From: Cyanoderma ruficeps
Lineage: Eukaryota > Chordata > Aves > Passeriformes > Timaliidae
Length of the DNA: 64,000 bases
Assembly: GCA_008694505.1 (NCBI GenBank)
Contig: VZDJ01000223.1
Coordinates: 4,332,229-4,396,228 of the forward strand
Direction of reading: 5' to 3'
Shown: in pieces, positions 34,522 through 46,063 of the stretch
How the letters are laid out: each line of letters begins with the position of its first letter
Position numbering within the stretch: position 1 is the stretch's first letter
Notes under the pieces: generated by a model
Database searches by the model: none
What the model was told of the DNA's origin: nothing
The model's input: the letters and a program-made list of their open reading frames with translations, nothing else
Program-made: the position numbers and the translations under genes

Positions 34522-35212
34522 AGCCCCAGCCTGGGGACACACACATCAAAATTCCAGGCTCCCTCTGCTGAAGTCAGCTGGCACATGGCGGTTTAGCGCT
34601 GGCCAAACCTGGTTTTAGCTGCCTCTCTGGATGGATTAGGTGGAGCCGCTATAAAATGGACACTGACCCACTCAAATGTGTGTTTTGAAGCTAAACTGAG
34701 CAGATGATTTTATTACCTGGCTACAGAGCAGTCTGACCCACATGAGGAGAAGGCTGGAGCACCAACCAAACCTCTCTCGGCCAACGTGGCACTGCAGTCA
34801 GGGGACACGTCCGCCAACCTCTGCCACAAGCAGCAAGATGTTCATCACAAACAAAGACAGCTTGAAACGACGTGACGTTTAATTTTTTAAGGCCGTAATT
34901 GCCCATTTCCTCACCAAAATTAGCAACAGCGAGTGCTTTGCTGAAAAGATTCTTTTCTTTATGGCTGAGGCATCGATCCCTTTTCCAAGAGGAGCCTGGG
35001 ATGGGCTGGTGCCCCCTGAGCTGAGCTCGGATTCCTCCCAGGCTGTGCCAGGGGGGCAGTGCCAGCTCTGAGCTGCTGCAGGAGCAAGGTGAACATGCCT
35101 GCAGGGGAATGACTGAGGCAGCTGCACAAGGGATAAGTTTCACCTCCTCCCTCCTCAAGGAGAAAACAACTTTGGCATTTGAGTCCCCCTGGAAGCTGCT
35201 CTGTTTCAAAAC
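34522..35212. other. Intergenic, no gene recognised
   Basis: No coding gene is supported. The long minus-strand frame that reaches into the following 48-bp repeat is not a gene. Confidence 0.4.
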
Positions 35213-35357
35213 TAAAGGACGGGAATGGGTTTTCTTGTGGGGTCTGTTCTGTTTCACCACTAAAGGATGGGAATGGGTTTTCTTGTGGGGTTTGTTCTGT
35301 TTCACCACTAAAGGATGGGAATGGGTTTTCTTGTGGGGTCTGTTCTGTTTCACCACT
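35213..35357. repeat. 48-bp minisatellite, three copies
   Basis: Units start at 35213, 35261 and 35309, each with 'taaaggatgggaatgggttt' and 'cttgtggggt.tgttctgttt'. The period (48) is a multiple of three and the unit has no stop in several frames, which gives repeated open frames on both strands. Confidence 0.93.
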
Positions 35358-35418
35358 CAAGCTGAAGGTGAGGAGCAGTTGGTTCAAATACGGGTATTTG
35401 TGGGGATAAAGAGAGAGG

Positions 35419-35548
35419 ATTGTGGAATGGTTTAGGTGGGAAGGGGCTCTACAGATTATCCAGTTCCACAGGGACACCTTCCACCATCCCAGGTGGCTCC
35501 AAACCCTGTCCAGCCTTGCCTCGGACGCTTGGGATGGGGCCTCCATCT
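35419..35548 (-). mobile_element. CR1 LINE 3' tail fragment
   Basis: 'attgtggaatggtttaggtg', 'agggacaccttccaccatcc', 'caggtggctccaaaccctgt' and 'ccagccttgcctcgga' are the reverse complement of the CR1 3' end. Confidence 0.9.
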
Positions 35549-36048
35549 GTGGGATGGACATGACTTATGGCTAAAGTTTTAATTAGCACAATTATCCTTT
35601 GATGAATGAGTGTTACTGAGTTCACATCAATTACGTCTCCCTTCACAACTCCCTTTTGCCACATGCCCCAGCTCCAAATATTTGCAAAATGCCTCAGAAA
35701 CTCCTAGAAATGGTTGTACCCCAGTTAATGAGAAATTCCAGAGCCCTGCATAAAATCATGCCTGGAATGCAAACTGAAGCTGCCAGGCAGGGCAAATGAG
35801 GGATCATGATCCTCACAAGTGGTTCAGGGAGTGCTCTGCGCTCCAGGGATCTTGCTGTACCTTCCAAGGGTTCACAAGGACATGAAATTACACTGCCCCG
35901 AGCAGGGACTGTGGAACCTTCCAGAGCCTGCAGCACAAAGCTGGGTAAACACTGCGAGACAAAATTAATTGTGATGAAGGCAGGAGCTGCAGGTCCCACT
36001 GACAGCGGTGAACACGGGAATAAATCTTGTGTCTTCCTCTGGATGGGA

Positions 36049-36500
36049 TCAGAGCCCATGGGAAGGCTGAGCTGGAACAGAGAGTGGGCAGAGCTGGGGA
36101 ATAAAACAGAGATTTGTTGAAAGGCCTCCAGGATCCACCTTGGGCAGAACAAGAGCCTGGGCAGGGCTCCAGCCAAGGTGGACCAAGAATAATCACAAAA
36201 AAATGGGTGACCGGTCACGAGATCTTACATTTTGATAAGTTTGGGTCCATTTGCAGCTTGGGGTTGAATTGTCCAGTTGCAGCTGCAGGTTGTGAGGTCC
36301 CATCCTTCTTGTCCCTCCCTTCAGCCACCCTTGTTTGTGCTGCTGGGCCTGAAAGTTGTCCTTGGTGTCCATTGGGGAAAGGATTTGTTTGGTGTCCCTG
36401 CTGTGTGCAGAGCTGAGTGACACTGACTGTGAGCTCAGAGCTGCAGCCCTGGGCACCACAGAAATCTGAAAAACCTGAAAAATAAAACTTGAGGCATTGA
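36049..36500 (+). mobile_element. LTR-like element, copy 1
   Basis: Homologous over its length to the opposite-strand copy at 38443-38864. Read on the + strand it starts near 'cccatgggaaggctgagctg', has AATAAA at about 36100-36105 (gggaataaaacagag), and ends 'aacttgaggcat'. Its ends are more degraded than in copy 2. A long minus-strand frame through it is repeat-derived. Confidence 0.8.
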
Positions 36501-38442
36501 TGGCACTGGCATGTGGCACATCCTCCCTGCAGCAGGATGGAGCAGGTATGGTAAAAAATGTTAAATGTTTCCCATGGAAACCCTGGTGGATGCCAGAGCA
36601 GAGGGAGAATCATCCAGCAATTGTGCTGTGAGGAGGGAGCACTGCTTGGGAGAAAGGTTTCCCGGGATGAGATCATCAGTGCTCTTTGGGGAACGCCTCG
36701 TCGTGCCCACAGGAGTTCTGTGGCAAGAAAAAAAAATATATAATCATCATTCTTCAAGGAAAAGTGCTAAAAGATTTTTACCAATTGCCTGGTGACAAAC
36801 CAGTGGAACATCTGAGTATTTGTCTCTTGGTTTTTGCAGCTCTATCAAGACCAGCAAAACCACAGCAGGGTTGGACTTGATTTGCCCCGCTGCCTTTTTG
36901 AGCCATTTGGTGTTTTCTGAATTCCTCCATGTCCCATTTGTCATTTCTGCTGTGACTTCCCAGCAGGCAGCAGACACACGAGGTACGTGCTGAGTGATCA
37001 TCCTGTTGGGTTTTCCACATCTGACACTCAAAAAAAATAAAAATACGCGGAGGGGAAAGAACCGTTTGCTGCGAGTGATAACTGCGGGGACATCGCTGGT
37101 GTGGGGACACTGGGGACAGCACACGGGGAAACAGGAGGGGTGGTGGCCATGGAGGCAAAAGGGATGGGACGTGGAAAATCAGTGGCAGGGCAGGAGCAGG
37201 GCACAAGGCTCTGTGGAGAAGTCTGGGGTTGTCCCGGCAAACCTGGGCTGGGTTTAAAGTTCCCTGATTTATGGGCTGGATGCAGAGCTGTAAATCCTGC
37301 ACTGATTCTGCTTTGGGGCTCTCGGGGAAACTCCAGCTGAGCTTTGTCCTGCTTTTCCACGTCAACACAAACCAAAAGGCTCGATCCAAAATCTGCCAGC
37401 TCAGGGGGAATGTGCAAAATCAGAGTATTTTTAACAGTCTCCCCCCTGTTTTGTGGCTCATGGGATGGGCATGGGGGTGCTAAGCAATAAATAAAGGAGT
37501 TCAGACAGTGTTTTGTGAACTCTGGGCATGACCTTCTCCACGAGGTGAAGTTATTGTGTGAGGCTTTCCTGTCTGAATGGGAAGGGACAGCACAATAAAT
37601 GATCCCTCAGCAGATGCTGACAGCTCCATCACGAGGGTACGGACTAATTCCAAGGTCCAGCCAAAGTGAAACTGCTGCTGAGCCACAGCGGGGTGTGAGG
37701 CATCCCTTGCACTGGGAGGGCATCAGCAGCCACTAGAAAAGGCTAAAAAACCTCATTTATTTAACATCGGGGGACAAGCAACTTCAGGATTGAAAGACAC
37801 AGAGTGATTTACTGCCCTTAAAATCTGTTTTGTCTTAAAAGTATCTTTTTTTTTTCCCCTAAACAAAAGCCTCTCATAAATAAACACAACTTGGATAAGG
37901 CCCTTTACTGTACAGCAACATCAGCAAGCAGAAATGGGCAGGGGGAAAAGCTCATGCTTGCTGAGGTGATGGGATAAACAGCTGCAAATGGGCAAACAGC
38001 GTGAATTCTCCCCAAAACTCGGGATGCAGAGCCCGGATGATGCTGGAGAAGCCCGGGGCTGGTGCTCCCGGCTCCAGAGAAGCAGCAGCAGCTGGAACAT
38101 CCGCACCGTGCGGCGTTTGGGTGGGGAGGGAGGGCAGGAGGACGGCAATCAACTCTCCCCGGGAGAGGAAGAGCAAGAAAAGCGGTGTTTGTCCACGGGA
38201 AAGATGACAAGGAAAAGCCCGGTGCCAGCCGTCAGATAAGCCGATGGAGCGTTCACGCTTCTCGTCTCACCCTTCCTGCCCTGCCCTGCGGAACATCGGA
38301 GCGGCCCCGCCGCCCTGCCCCGCTCTTATCTCGGCCATCACCGCCCAGCGCCAGCAGTTCCTGTTGTTAAATCACCCAAAACGGGGATGGTGACAAGTGA
38401 CAGCAGCGTTCTCCATCCCGGGCACGGTGGGACCCATCCTTC
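36501..38442. other. Intergenic between two inverted LTR-like copies
   Basis: About 1.9 kb of non-repetitive sequence lies between the inverted copies. It contains a somewhat CpG-richer part at 38000-38350 with GATA-type words (cagataag at 38233-38240, cttatctcgg at 38326-38335). No gene is supported. Confidence 0.4.
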
Positions 38443-38864
38443 TGATGCCTCAAGTTTTATCTTTCCTGTGTTTCAGGCTCTGAGCTCACAGTCAGTGTCA
38501 CTCAGCTCTGCACACAGCAGGGACACCAAACAAATCCTTTCCCCAATGGACACCAAGGACAACTTTCAGGCCCAGCAGCACAAACAAGGGTGGCTGAAGG
38601 GAGGGACAAGAAGGATGGGACCTCACAACCTGCAGCTGCAACTGGACAATTCAACCCCAAGCTGCAAATGGACCCAAACTGATCCAAGGGGGAGACCTGC
38701 TGACCCTTTGGCCATTTGGGGACCATTTGGGCTCCACCTTGGCTGGAGCCCTGCCCAGGCTCTTGTCCTGCCCAAGGTGGATCCTGGAGGCCTTTCAAGA
38801 AATCTCTGCTTTATTCTCCAGCTCTGCCCACTCTCTGTTCCAGCTCAGCCTTCCCAAGGCATCA
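38443..38864 (-). mobile_element. LTR-like element, copy 2 (best preserved, 422 bp)
   Basis: On the + strand it begins TGATGCCT (38443) and ends AGGCATCA (38864), perfect 8-bp terminal inverted repeats with TG...CA ends. It is flanked by CTTC on both sides (38439-38442 and 38865-38868), a possible 4-bp target duplication. On the minus strand it carries an AATAAA shortly after the start. TG...CA ends plus a poly-A signal fit a solo LTR, and 4 bp would fit a class I element. A non-autonomous DNA transposon is the alternative. Confidence 0.8.
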
Positions 38865-40133
38865 CTTCCCAGGGAACAGGGATCATGTTCAGGAAAGTTT
38901 GGAAGAGTTTGGTGATGGGGAAAAGCGAATCTTTTCCCCTGGTGAGGTTTAGAGCCCACACCCTTTCCCTTTTCACTGCAGGGATGCCTGAATATATTCC
39001 TGCTGAACAAAAGAGCACCTCCTGCCCTTCAGGGAACTTGACAGAACCCCTGGGTGCAAACAGAGCTCAGCTGCCTCTTTTCACTGAAAATAAACCTTCT
39101 CCCACCCTGCAGTCCAGGCAGGTCTGTAAATCTATCATGGCTTCAAGCTTGTTCATTCCAAGGAATAATTCTCTATTCCTGACTCAGGAAAATTTCAGGT
39201 GAGAGGTGAAATGTCACTTTGTTTGGCCCCTTTGCTACATTCACAGCTTGTGGAGTCCAGGCTTTGAGCCTGGAATATCCTCTGGAAATGCATCCAGCCT
39301 TGCTCTGAGGTGATAAAAAGGTTCCCTCAGTCCTGCAGGAATTTCTCTCTGCTATTAAACAGGTCCATCTAAATTCTTGTTATAATTTTATAATCAGTCA
39401 CTTCCAGCTGCTGGTTCTGACTGCAGTCCCCAGAACAGAGCTCAGCATTCCAGGACCAGCCTCTCCTCCCATTTCTGTCCCACTCTGCTCCCCTGCCTGT
39501 GCATTATTCTGCACTTGACTTATTTTGTGATTTATTTTTTTAACACAGAATGCACTGGATGAATGAAAGGTGAAACAAAGTGATTGTGTGTTAATGTTCC
39601 CGGTTCTGAATTGTCCTTTGTGTTGGGAATATCAGAAGGTGATGGGAACAAGCTCTGTAAATTCCCCTTCATGTCTGAGGGGGATTTATTCAATTTATAT
39701 CTGAGGAGTAATAAAAGTGATGGGAACAAACCCAGCGAAGCCCTGATGGATTCTGCCCCAGTCACTGGCGCTGGGCACGGGATTGTCTTACAACAAACCC
39801 CTCAATGTCCAACTTAGAAACACGACAAATGTAAAGAAAAGGCCCCAAGTGTGGCTGGAAGAGGAGTGCTTTAAAGTTTTAAATTCAGGGAGCTTTGTCC
39901 TTCTCCTGTCTGCTCCAGACACACACCAGAGCGAAACGGAGCGGGACAGGCTGCCAACATTAATATTATTGTTGGAAAGAGATCGATCCTGGAAAGTAAG
40001 TACACGAAAGAGGAAGAGAAACAAGGGATTGTTAGCTAAGGTCACTCTGAGGTCTGGCACACATGACCTGAAAAAGCCCAAAAGCTTTGGATGCAATCCC
40101 CCAAAAAAGGAATTGTCGGCGATTACGCGGTTC
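38865..40133. other. Intergenic, no gene recognised
   Basis: The segment 39590-39730 has a partly repeated 'gtgatgggaacaa' word. Nothing else is supported. Confidence 0.4.
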
Positions 40134-40250
40134 CCGTTACGGGGTAACGGAGCGGCCGGAAACGGGATAAAAGCCGGGTTGGGTGTCCACAAACGAGGCT
40201 CCCTGCACATTGGGAAGGCTTTGGCAGCAGCCAGAAGCAGTTTAGGTGAG
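40134..40250 (+). promoter_or_regulatory. Promoter-like segment with MYB-type palindrome, TATA-like box and donor
   Basis: A palindrome, CCGTTAC-GGG-GTAACGG (40134-40150), holds two inverted MYB-type sites (YAACGG). GATAAAAG follows at about 40166-40173. A splice-donor match TTTAG|GTGAGC lies at 40245/40246. The segment is CpG-rich compared with its AT-rich flanks. Together this could be the start of an unannotated, probably non-coding transcript. No downstream exon was found. Confidence 0.3.
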
Positions 40251-42249
40251 CCCGCGGCAGCCAGCAGCCTGCCAAGGGCATGACCAGCCTCGGGAGTCTG
40301 GGAATGCTGCGAACGGCCGGGCACCGACTCCGTGCTCTCACCACTTCCTTCCCTCGTGGCCAGTGGAACAGTAAAACAGAAAAAAAAAATTAAAAAAATA
40401 AAAAGGGGGTGTCTGCCTGGGCCAAATCCACATGCAGTTCCCCATGGGCCGCTATTAGAAAGGCTGGAGCACGTAGGGCTGAAGCTATCGGGGAATCAAG
40501 GACTCTTCCCACTGCTTTCCATGACGACACTGGGAATTGAGTCGAGGCCGGGAGACGAGGACCTGTGGCTTGGTTCAGCCCTGCCCACTTTCCCCTGGGA
40601 CTGGGGAACTTGCTGTGCTCTCTTATTGTTTTAGAGCGGCCTAATAAACCAGTTTTTAGGTCCAGGATGGAAGTTTTCCTTAGCTGAGCCAAATTAACAA
40701 AAAAAACCCAGGGGAATTTAAACATTGCTCTGTCTTCCCGCTGTTTTGGGGACATTACAGACAGCTCTGGATAGGGAATGTGGAAACCCAGCCTGCTAAA
40801 ATATCCATTCAATCAGCAACAGGTACTTCTGTTAATAAGTGCAGAGTCCATCCCCGCAAGAAGAACAAAACGGGAATAAATTCAACAAGATTCCCGCAGG
40901 GCTGAGTTGCACACAGTGGGCAAGAAGCCAACCTCCACTGAAATCTTTTCCTGCACTTTCTCCCTTTTTACAAGGTCCCGAGGCTAATTAGCACCTGGCA
41001 ACACCTCGGGAAAGATGAAACCTCACTGAGGCCTGGCGGCTTTGCCATGCAGTTAAAGGATCAGGGACGCAGGAGGCGTTCTCTGGTGTCTCATATCCCA
41101 CAGACACCGAGTGTCTGTAAGATGAGAAGAACGGGCTCGGTTTTAATCAGCTGGCAGGCAGGTTTAACAGGCAAACCCAGCCTATCTGGGCCAGGATCAG
41201 GCTGCAGCAATTGCTCCTCTCTGGCTTTGCTGGAACCTCCTCGGGATTTGGAGGGACGTGGGGGGAAAAAAACCGCAATTAAAATTCAGGCGAAGAAAAG
41301 GAGGGAGAGATGAAGCACTAATAAACGCTAACAAAGCTTTATTAGTATTTTATTTTATGTCATTAAAAATAGCTTGAACAATGCCATGGCTGTAAATAGG
41401 AATTTGCTTTAAAGGGAATCACCAGTGATTTTTCACTGAGGGGGTGAGTGGTGGAATCTGCTTTGCCCTCACTTATTTATTTACTCAACATTCCTGTTCC
41501 TTCCTCCAGGAATCCCAGCTGCTGATGGCCCTCACAGGGACAGACCCAAAAGGACACCAAGCTACACGAAGCCACCACTTGAGAAACCAGCAGGGCCTTG
41601 AATCGGGATGGCGGTGGCTTTGGTGTCACTTCCACTCTGACCAACCCTGCCAGGCGTCCACCGTGCGTTCTCAGTCAAGGAATTCGGGTGGACAAATTTT
41701 GGGTGCAAATTCCTGGGAGAAAGCAGGACCCATTGGAGCGGGCAAAACCAGCCTTTAGACAAACACCAAAATCTTTGCACTGAAAATCACAGAGCCCCTC
41801 TTTTAGTTTTAACTAGGTGTGTGTGTTTGACAGCAAAGAAGTTGCCAGGCTGCTGTAGCAGACCTTGTGTTTCAGGTTGAGGGGAATCACCTCCCACCTG
41901 AAAGTAAAACGTCCACGGCAGGATGCTTCAAATTCCCTGGAAGAAAGTTCCTCTTTATCTTCTCTGGCTCTAACTCCTGAAGCATTTCCTAATCCCAGAC
42001 AATCTGGAGCACTGGGAAATGCAGGGTTTGGAGATAGGGAATGGGCAAATGCCCAAAGAGAGAAAGAAAAAAACCCACTTTTTCCATTTTCCCCTCAAGC
42101 TTTATTTATTAAACCAACCTGACATTGAGCTGAATTTTATGTACTCCCCAAATATAAGTAGAAAGACACCCAGCCACACAAACCAGCTGAAACAATTGAG
42201 ATTTTTTGTGGTTCATCTGCCTTGAAGATCTCCTGTGACTGCTTTCCTA
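40251..42249. other. Intergenic, no gene recognised
   Basis: The sequence includes an A-rich tract at about 40380-40405 and otherwise unique DNA. No gene is supported. Confidence 0.4.
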
Positions 42250-42650
42250 ACTCCTGTTAACACAACCTCCTAATGCTGATTATTTTCACAGGCAGCAGCT
42301 CCCAGAACCAATAATCACAACCCCAACCCTCAACACATTGAGTGTTGGACTTTCCAGCCCCTAAACAATCAGCTGAGCTCATTTGCACATTTTACCAACC
42401 TAATTAGCCCTCGCTGTGATGAAGATCATGAAGATTTTTGTTCTGGCTAATAATAGTTGTACTTTATCTTGCTTTGCCTTTTAATTGAGCACGTCCTAAT
42501 TGTGTATTTACATTTGCTGGAATGGGCAAAACATTTTAAGTAGCTGGGCAAAGCAGCTAATTAGGATTGTACATTCTGTGCTTGCACGGCTTGGTGGAGG
42601 CAGCTTATCAAACACTGTGCACATTATTCATTAATTCAAAAATAGGAATT
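42250..42650. promoter_or_regulatory. Candidate conserved non-coding element / enhancer
   Basis: Unique AT-rich sequence, free of the repeats that fill the neighbourhood. It carries two TAATTAG homeodomain sites (42401-42407 and 42558-42564), further TAATTG words, and SOX-type ACAAT/ATTGT words (42365-42369; directly after the second TAATTAG). In the KCNJ2-SOX9 interval of other vertebrates such blocks are often SOX9 enhancers. Conservation cannot be tested here. Confidence 0.3.
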
Positions 42651-45084
42651 GTTCATGAGGGCCCTGGGTTAGTGAAACTTGCATCCAACAGACAGGGTTC
42701 CTTATCAAATAGTTTTTATCAAATCGTTTTTATCAAATCATTTTTATTAAATCATACAGAGTTTTGCTGTTTAACAACTTGGATCCACATCTGGGATGTG
42801 TTTCTGCAGGAGGTTTTGTTTTCTGCTTGCTCAGCTCCCATTCCCAAGCAGAATCAGGAATTCTCCCCTCAGACTCGATGTGTCATTTTTCCTCTGTTCT
42901 TCCTCTTCCTCCTGTGGAACACGGAATTGTGGCGTCAAACAAACGTGTAGTAAAATCATCAATAAACAAACGTTCTGTGTAGAAATGGGTGGGTTGTTTC
43001 TTCTTCAAGCACATCAAGTGAGATTTCAGCACAAAACACAAGGAACAGGCGTGGGTTTTAATGCAAACACTGGCCAGGAGCAAGCTCAGATTCCAGGTTT
43101 CTCCCTGGAGGCCTCAGCAGATCTCTCACAATTAGGCAGGAGTGTGCTGGGGATTAAAGGAGCTCCATTTCCTTCTCATGGGGATGAGGAGGATGCACTT
43201 TAATCCCACACAAAGTAGAAGACGTGAATTAAATTTTAGATCTCTGCCAGCTGCTGGTTCTGTCACCAGAGAGGCTCCACAGGACAAGGGTTGGGCCTGG
43301 ATCAGGGGCCTTCTGAGGGCTCGGGAAGGTTTTCTGGAAGCAGAGATACTGGGAGATGTGGTTGGCTCCACAGATAAATGCTCCTCAAGAGTTTGCAAGA
43401 AATTACTGACAGAATTAGAGAGGACATAAATACCTACTTATATCCAGAAATAATACAATAGTTTTGAACTTTATCTCTCAGTGCACGGACTGGGGTCTGA
43501 GCTACCCACCACAGTGGCAGGAAGGAAATAAATAGAGTTGCCTCAAAGCACCAAATTCCCTTTTTTTTTTTTTTTAAATACTTTTTTGCCAGCTGAGATT
43601 GAAGCTGGTGGCGCAAACATTAGAAAGGAACCAGTGAAATTGCACTTCCAGGCCCAGATTTTGCCAGGAAAGTGTTTTTGATAAGCCCCAAACCTCTGGG
43701 CCGGTGAGATGTGTTTACTGAGGATCACACTTTTAGTGCTGCCACGTTTTAAATTTATTGCAGGGCCTTGCAGGAGGAGCAATTACCTCCCCAATGTCTT
43801 CATTTGTAGGTGCTGATCAATACCCAGCGTGTAAGAAAAGCCCTCCTGAGCAGCCCAAATCGATGCAGGGTGGGTTTTGATAGGCCCCACTATCAGAGGA
43901 GCTCTAATCAGCTCTTTTCCTCTCTTAATTGATCAGGCACGGCCAAGCCCAAGTTCAGAGCAGCCTTTCCTAGAAGGGATTACTGTAAATCGAATTCAGG
44001 CTCGGTTACAAGCAGAAATAAAAGCTGGGTTTCACCAAAGAGCTCTGGCAGGTGCTGGGAGGTTCAGCTGAGAGAGGTGAAGAGTCAGCCCTCATTTCAA
44101 ATCGAGATTAAATCTGAGATAAGGCTCAAGTTCAGAGGTCGAACAGGTTTTTTTTCTCCTTTTTATGAGATTTTTACCAAAAGTGTCGTTAAGAGCAGAG
44201 CTAGACATGTTTTCTGCAAAACAAACCAGCCATTAGCTGCAAGAAAGCAAAGCCAATAAATAAATGTGGTGTCTCTCCAAGCGAGGGCTCCTTCAGCACT
44301 TCCAACCCAAAAAGAAATAAAGCTTGAGAAGATTAATTTCCCCCTCAGCAAAAATTACCTCCAACAACCTGGCAGCTTCTGGGAGCTATAAAATTCAATT
44401 AACATCCTTTGCTTTGTGTGTCACACTTCAATTAAACAGAGAGCAGAGGAATTCTAGGAGTGTGTTCAGCGTGAGATAATGTGCTGGATTTCAGAGCTCT
44501 GCTTGGGATTCCATCCCAGGATGGTCTGGGGCTTTGTTTATGTCTTTGGAAATGGGAAGGGTGGGAGTTATCCAGAGCATTCATCAATTGGAAAATTGAT
44601 TAGAGCTGCACTTGAGGAGCTTGGAACAGTTTTTTTTCCTGCAAACTGCTCAGTCCGTGCCTGGGACTTGGAAGCATTTTAGCTTAAATAATTCCAAAAT
44701 TAGGGGTGAATTTAATCTTTGAGAGGGCCCTGAAACCTTTGCAGGAGCACAAAATGCACTGTGAGGAGCAAGGGGTTTGTGATGGGGAAGGGCTTGTGGG
44801 GCAAACCTCATGGAGGCAGCACAAAAGAGCATTTTTAAAAACCCCAGAAGTGACAGCCCTGGAAAATCTGCCCCAGGAGAGGTGAACCAGGAGCTTTTCC
44901 CTCCCAAAGGACAGGGAAGGAGGCTCTGGTGGTTGTGGCAGTGCAGGAGCAGCCCAGAGCTCTGTGTCCTCACCTGGACTTTGCCAATGCTTTTGATAAA
45001 TCGTTCCCACTTTTTGGATTTGATTTCCCATCTTTCAGCCAGGACTGACCCAACCTCACAGAACCATTAAAGAAAAATCTCCAG
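42651..45084. other. Intergenic, no gene recognised
   Basis: A short 'tatcaaatcgtttt' word is repeated about four times at 42704-42755. Otherwise the sequence is unique. No gene is supported. Confidence 0.4.
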
Positions 45085-45270
45085 GATCATCAAATCCAAG
45101 CTGTGAACTCCAAGATCAACAGATCCAAGCTGTGACCTCCAGGATCATCAAATCCAAGCTGTGACCTCCAGGATCACCAGATCCAAGCTGTGACCTCCAG
45201 GATCACCAAATCCAAGCTGTGACCTCCAGCATCACCAGATCCAAGCTGTCACTTCCAGGATCATCACATC
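45085..45270. repeat. 29-bp minisatellite, about 6.4 copies
   Basis: Units of 'gatcaccaaatccaagctgt' plus 'gacctccag' run head to tail with few changes (catc/cacc, agatc/aaatc). Confidence 0.93.
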
Positions 45271-45769
45271 CCCACCATGCCCAGTCACCCTTCCCTGGCT
45301 CAAAGGAGGATTTGTCAAAATCAGAGAATCTCTAAAAACAAACACAAAAAGCCGTTAAAATTCCAGCTTTTCCAGTCAAAGGAGGAGAATCTGCTCCTTC
45401 CCCATCTGTGCAGCTGCTGGCAGGGTCAGCTCCTCAAAGACACCAAAGGAATTCCCCAAAAATCGCCCCAGGCAACGCCTTTATGAAGGACAAAGCTTCA
45501 CAGTCCATCCCACTGACGGATGACAGAGGTATGAGAAAATTAATTTAGGTACCTGCCCAAAATATCTTGAGCTTAGGTTTCCTCAGGCTGCCAAAATTTG
45601 ACTGGAAATCTCATGGGGGTTCAAATGGCTCCTTCTGCCAGTTCAGCACTTCCAGCTTGAGCTGAGAATGGGAATTTAGTGTGGAAAAAGGGGAAAAAAA
45701 AACGATGGGATCTGTCAGGAACTTCAAGGAAGTTTGGCTTTGGAAGTAATAAAGGATCCAAGATTGGAG

Positions 45770-46063
45770 ATATATATATAAAAAACATATTTATATTTAT
45801 ATCGATATTTATATCTATATTTATATGTGCATATATATATTTACATGCATATATTCACATTTATAATTATATGTATATACTTATATTTATACTTACATTT
45901 ATACATTTACTTTTTATGTTTACGCTTATACATTTCTATTTAAACTTACATTTATATATTTACATTTACATATTTACATTTATACATTTACTTTTTATAT
46001 TTACGTTTATACATTTCTATTTAAACTTACATTTATATATTTACATTTACATATTTACATTTG
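45770..46063. repeat. AT-rich microsatellite (TTTATATTTACA)n
   Basis: Shifting 'atttatatttacattta' words run for about 290 bp. A longer period is visible: a block from about 45901 (acatttactttttat) recurs about 83 bp later, near 45984. Confidence 0.93.

Noticed and set aside
35179..35409. Repeated GVCSVSPLKDGNGFSC-type frame
   Set aside because: A 48-bp minisatellite read in frame; both strands are open and no other coding sign is present.
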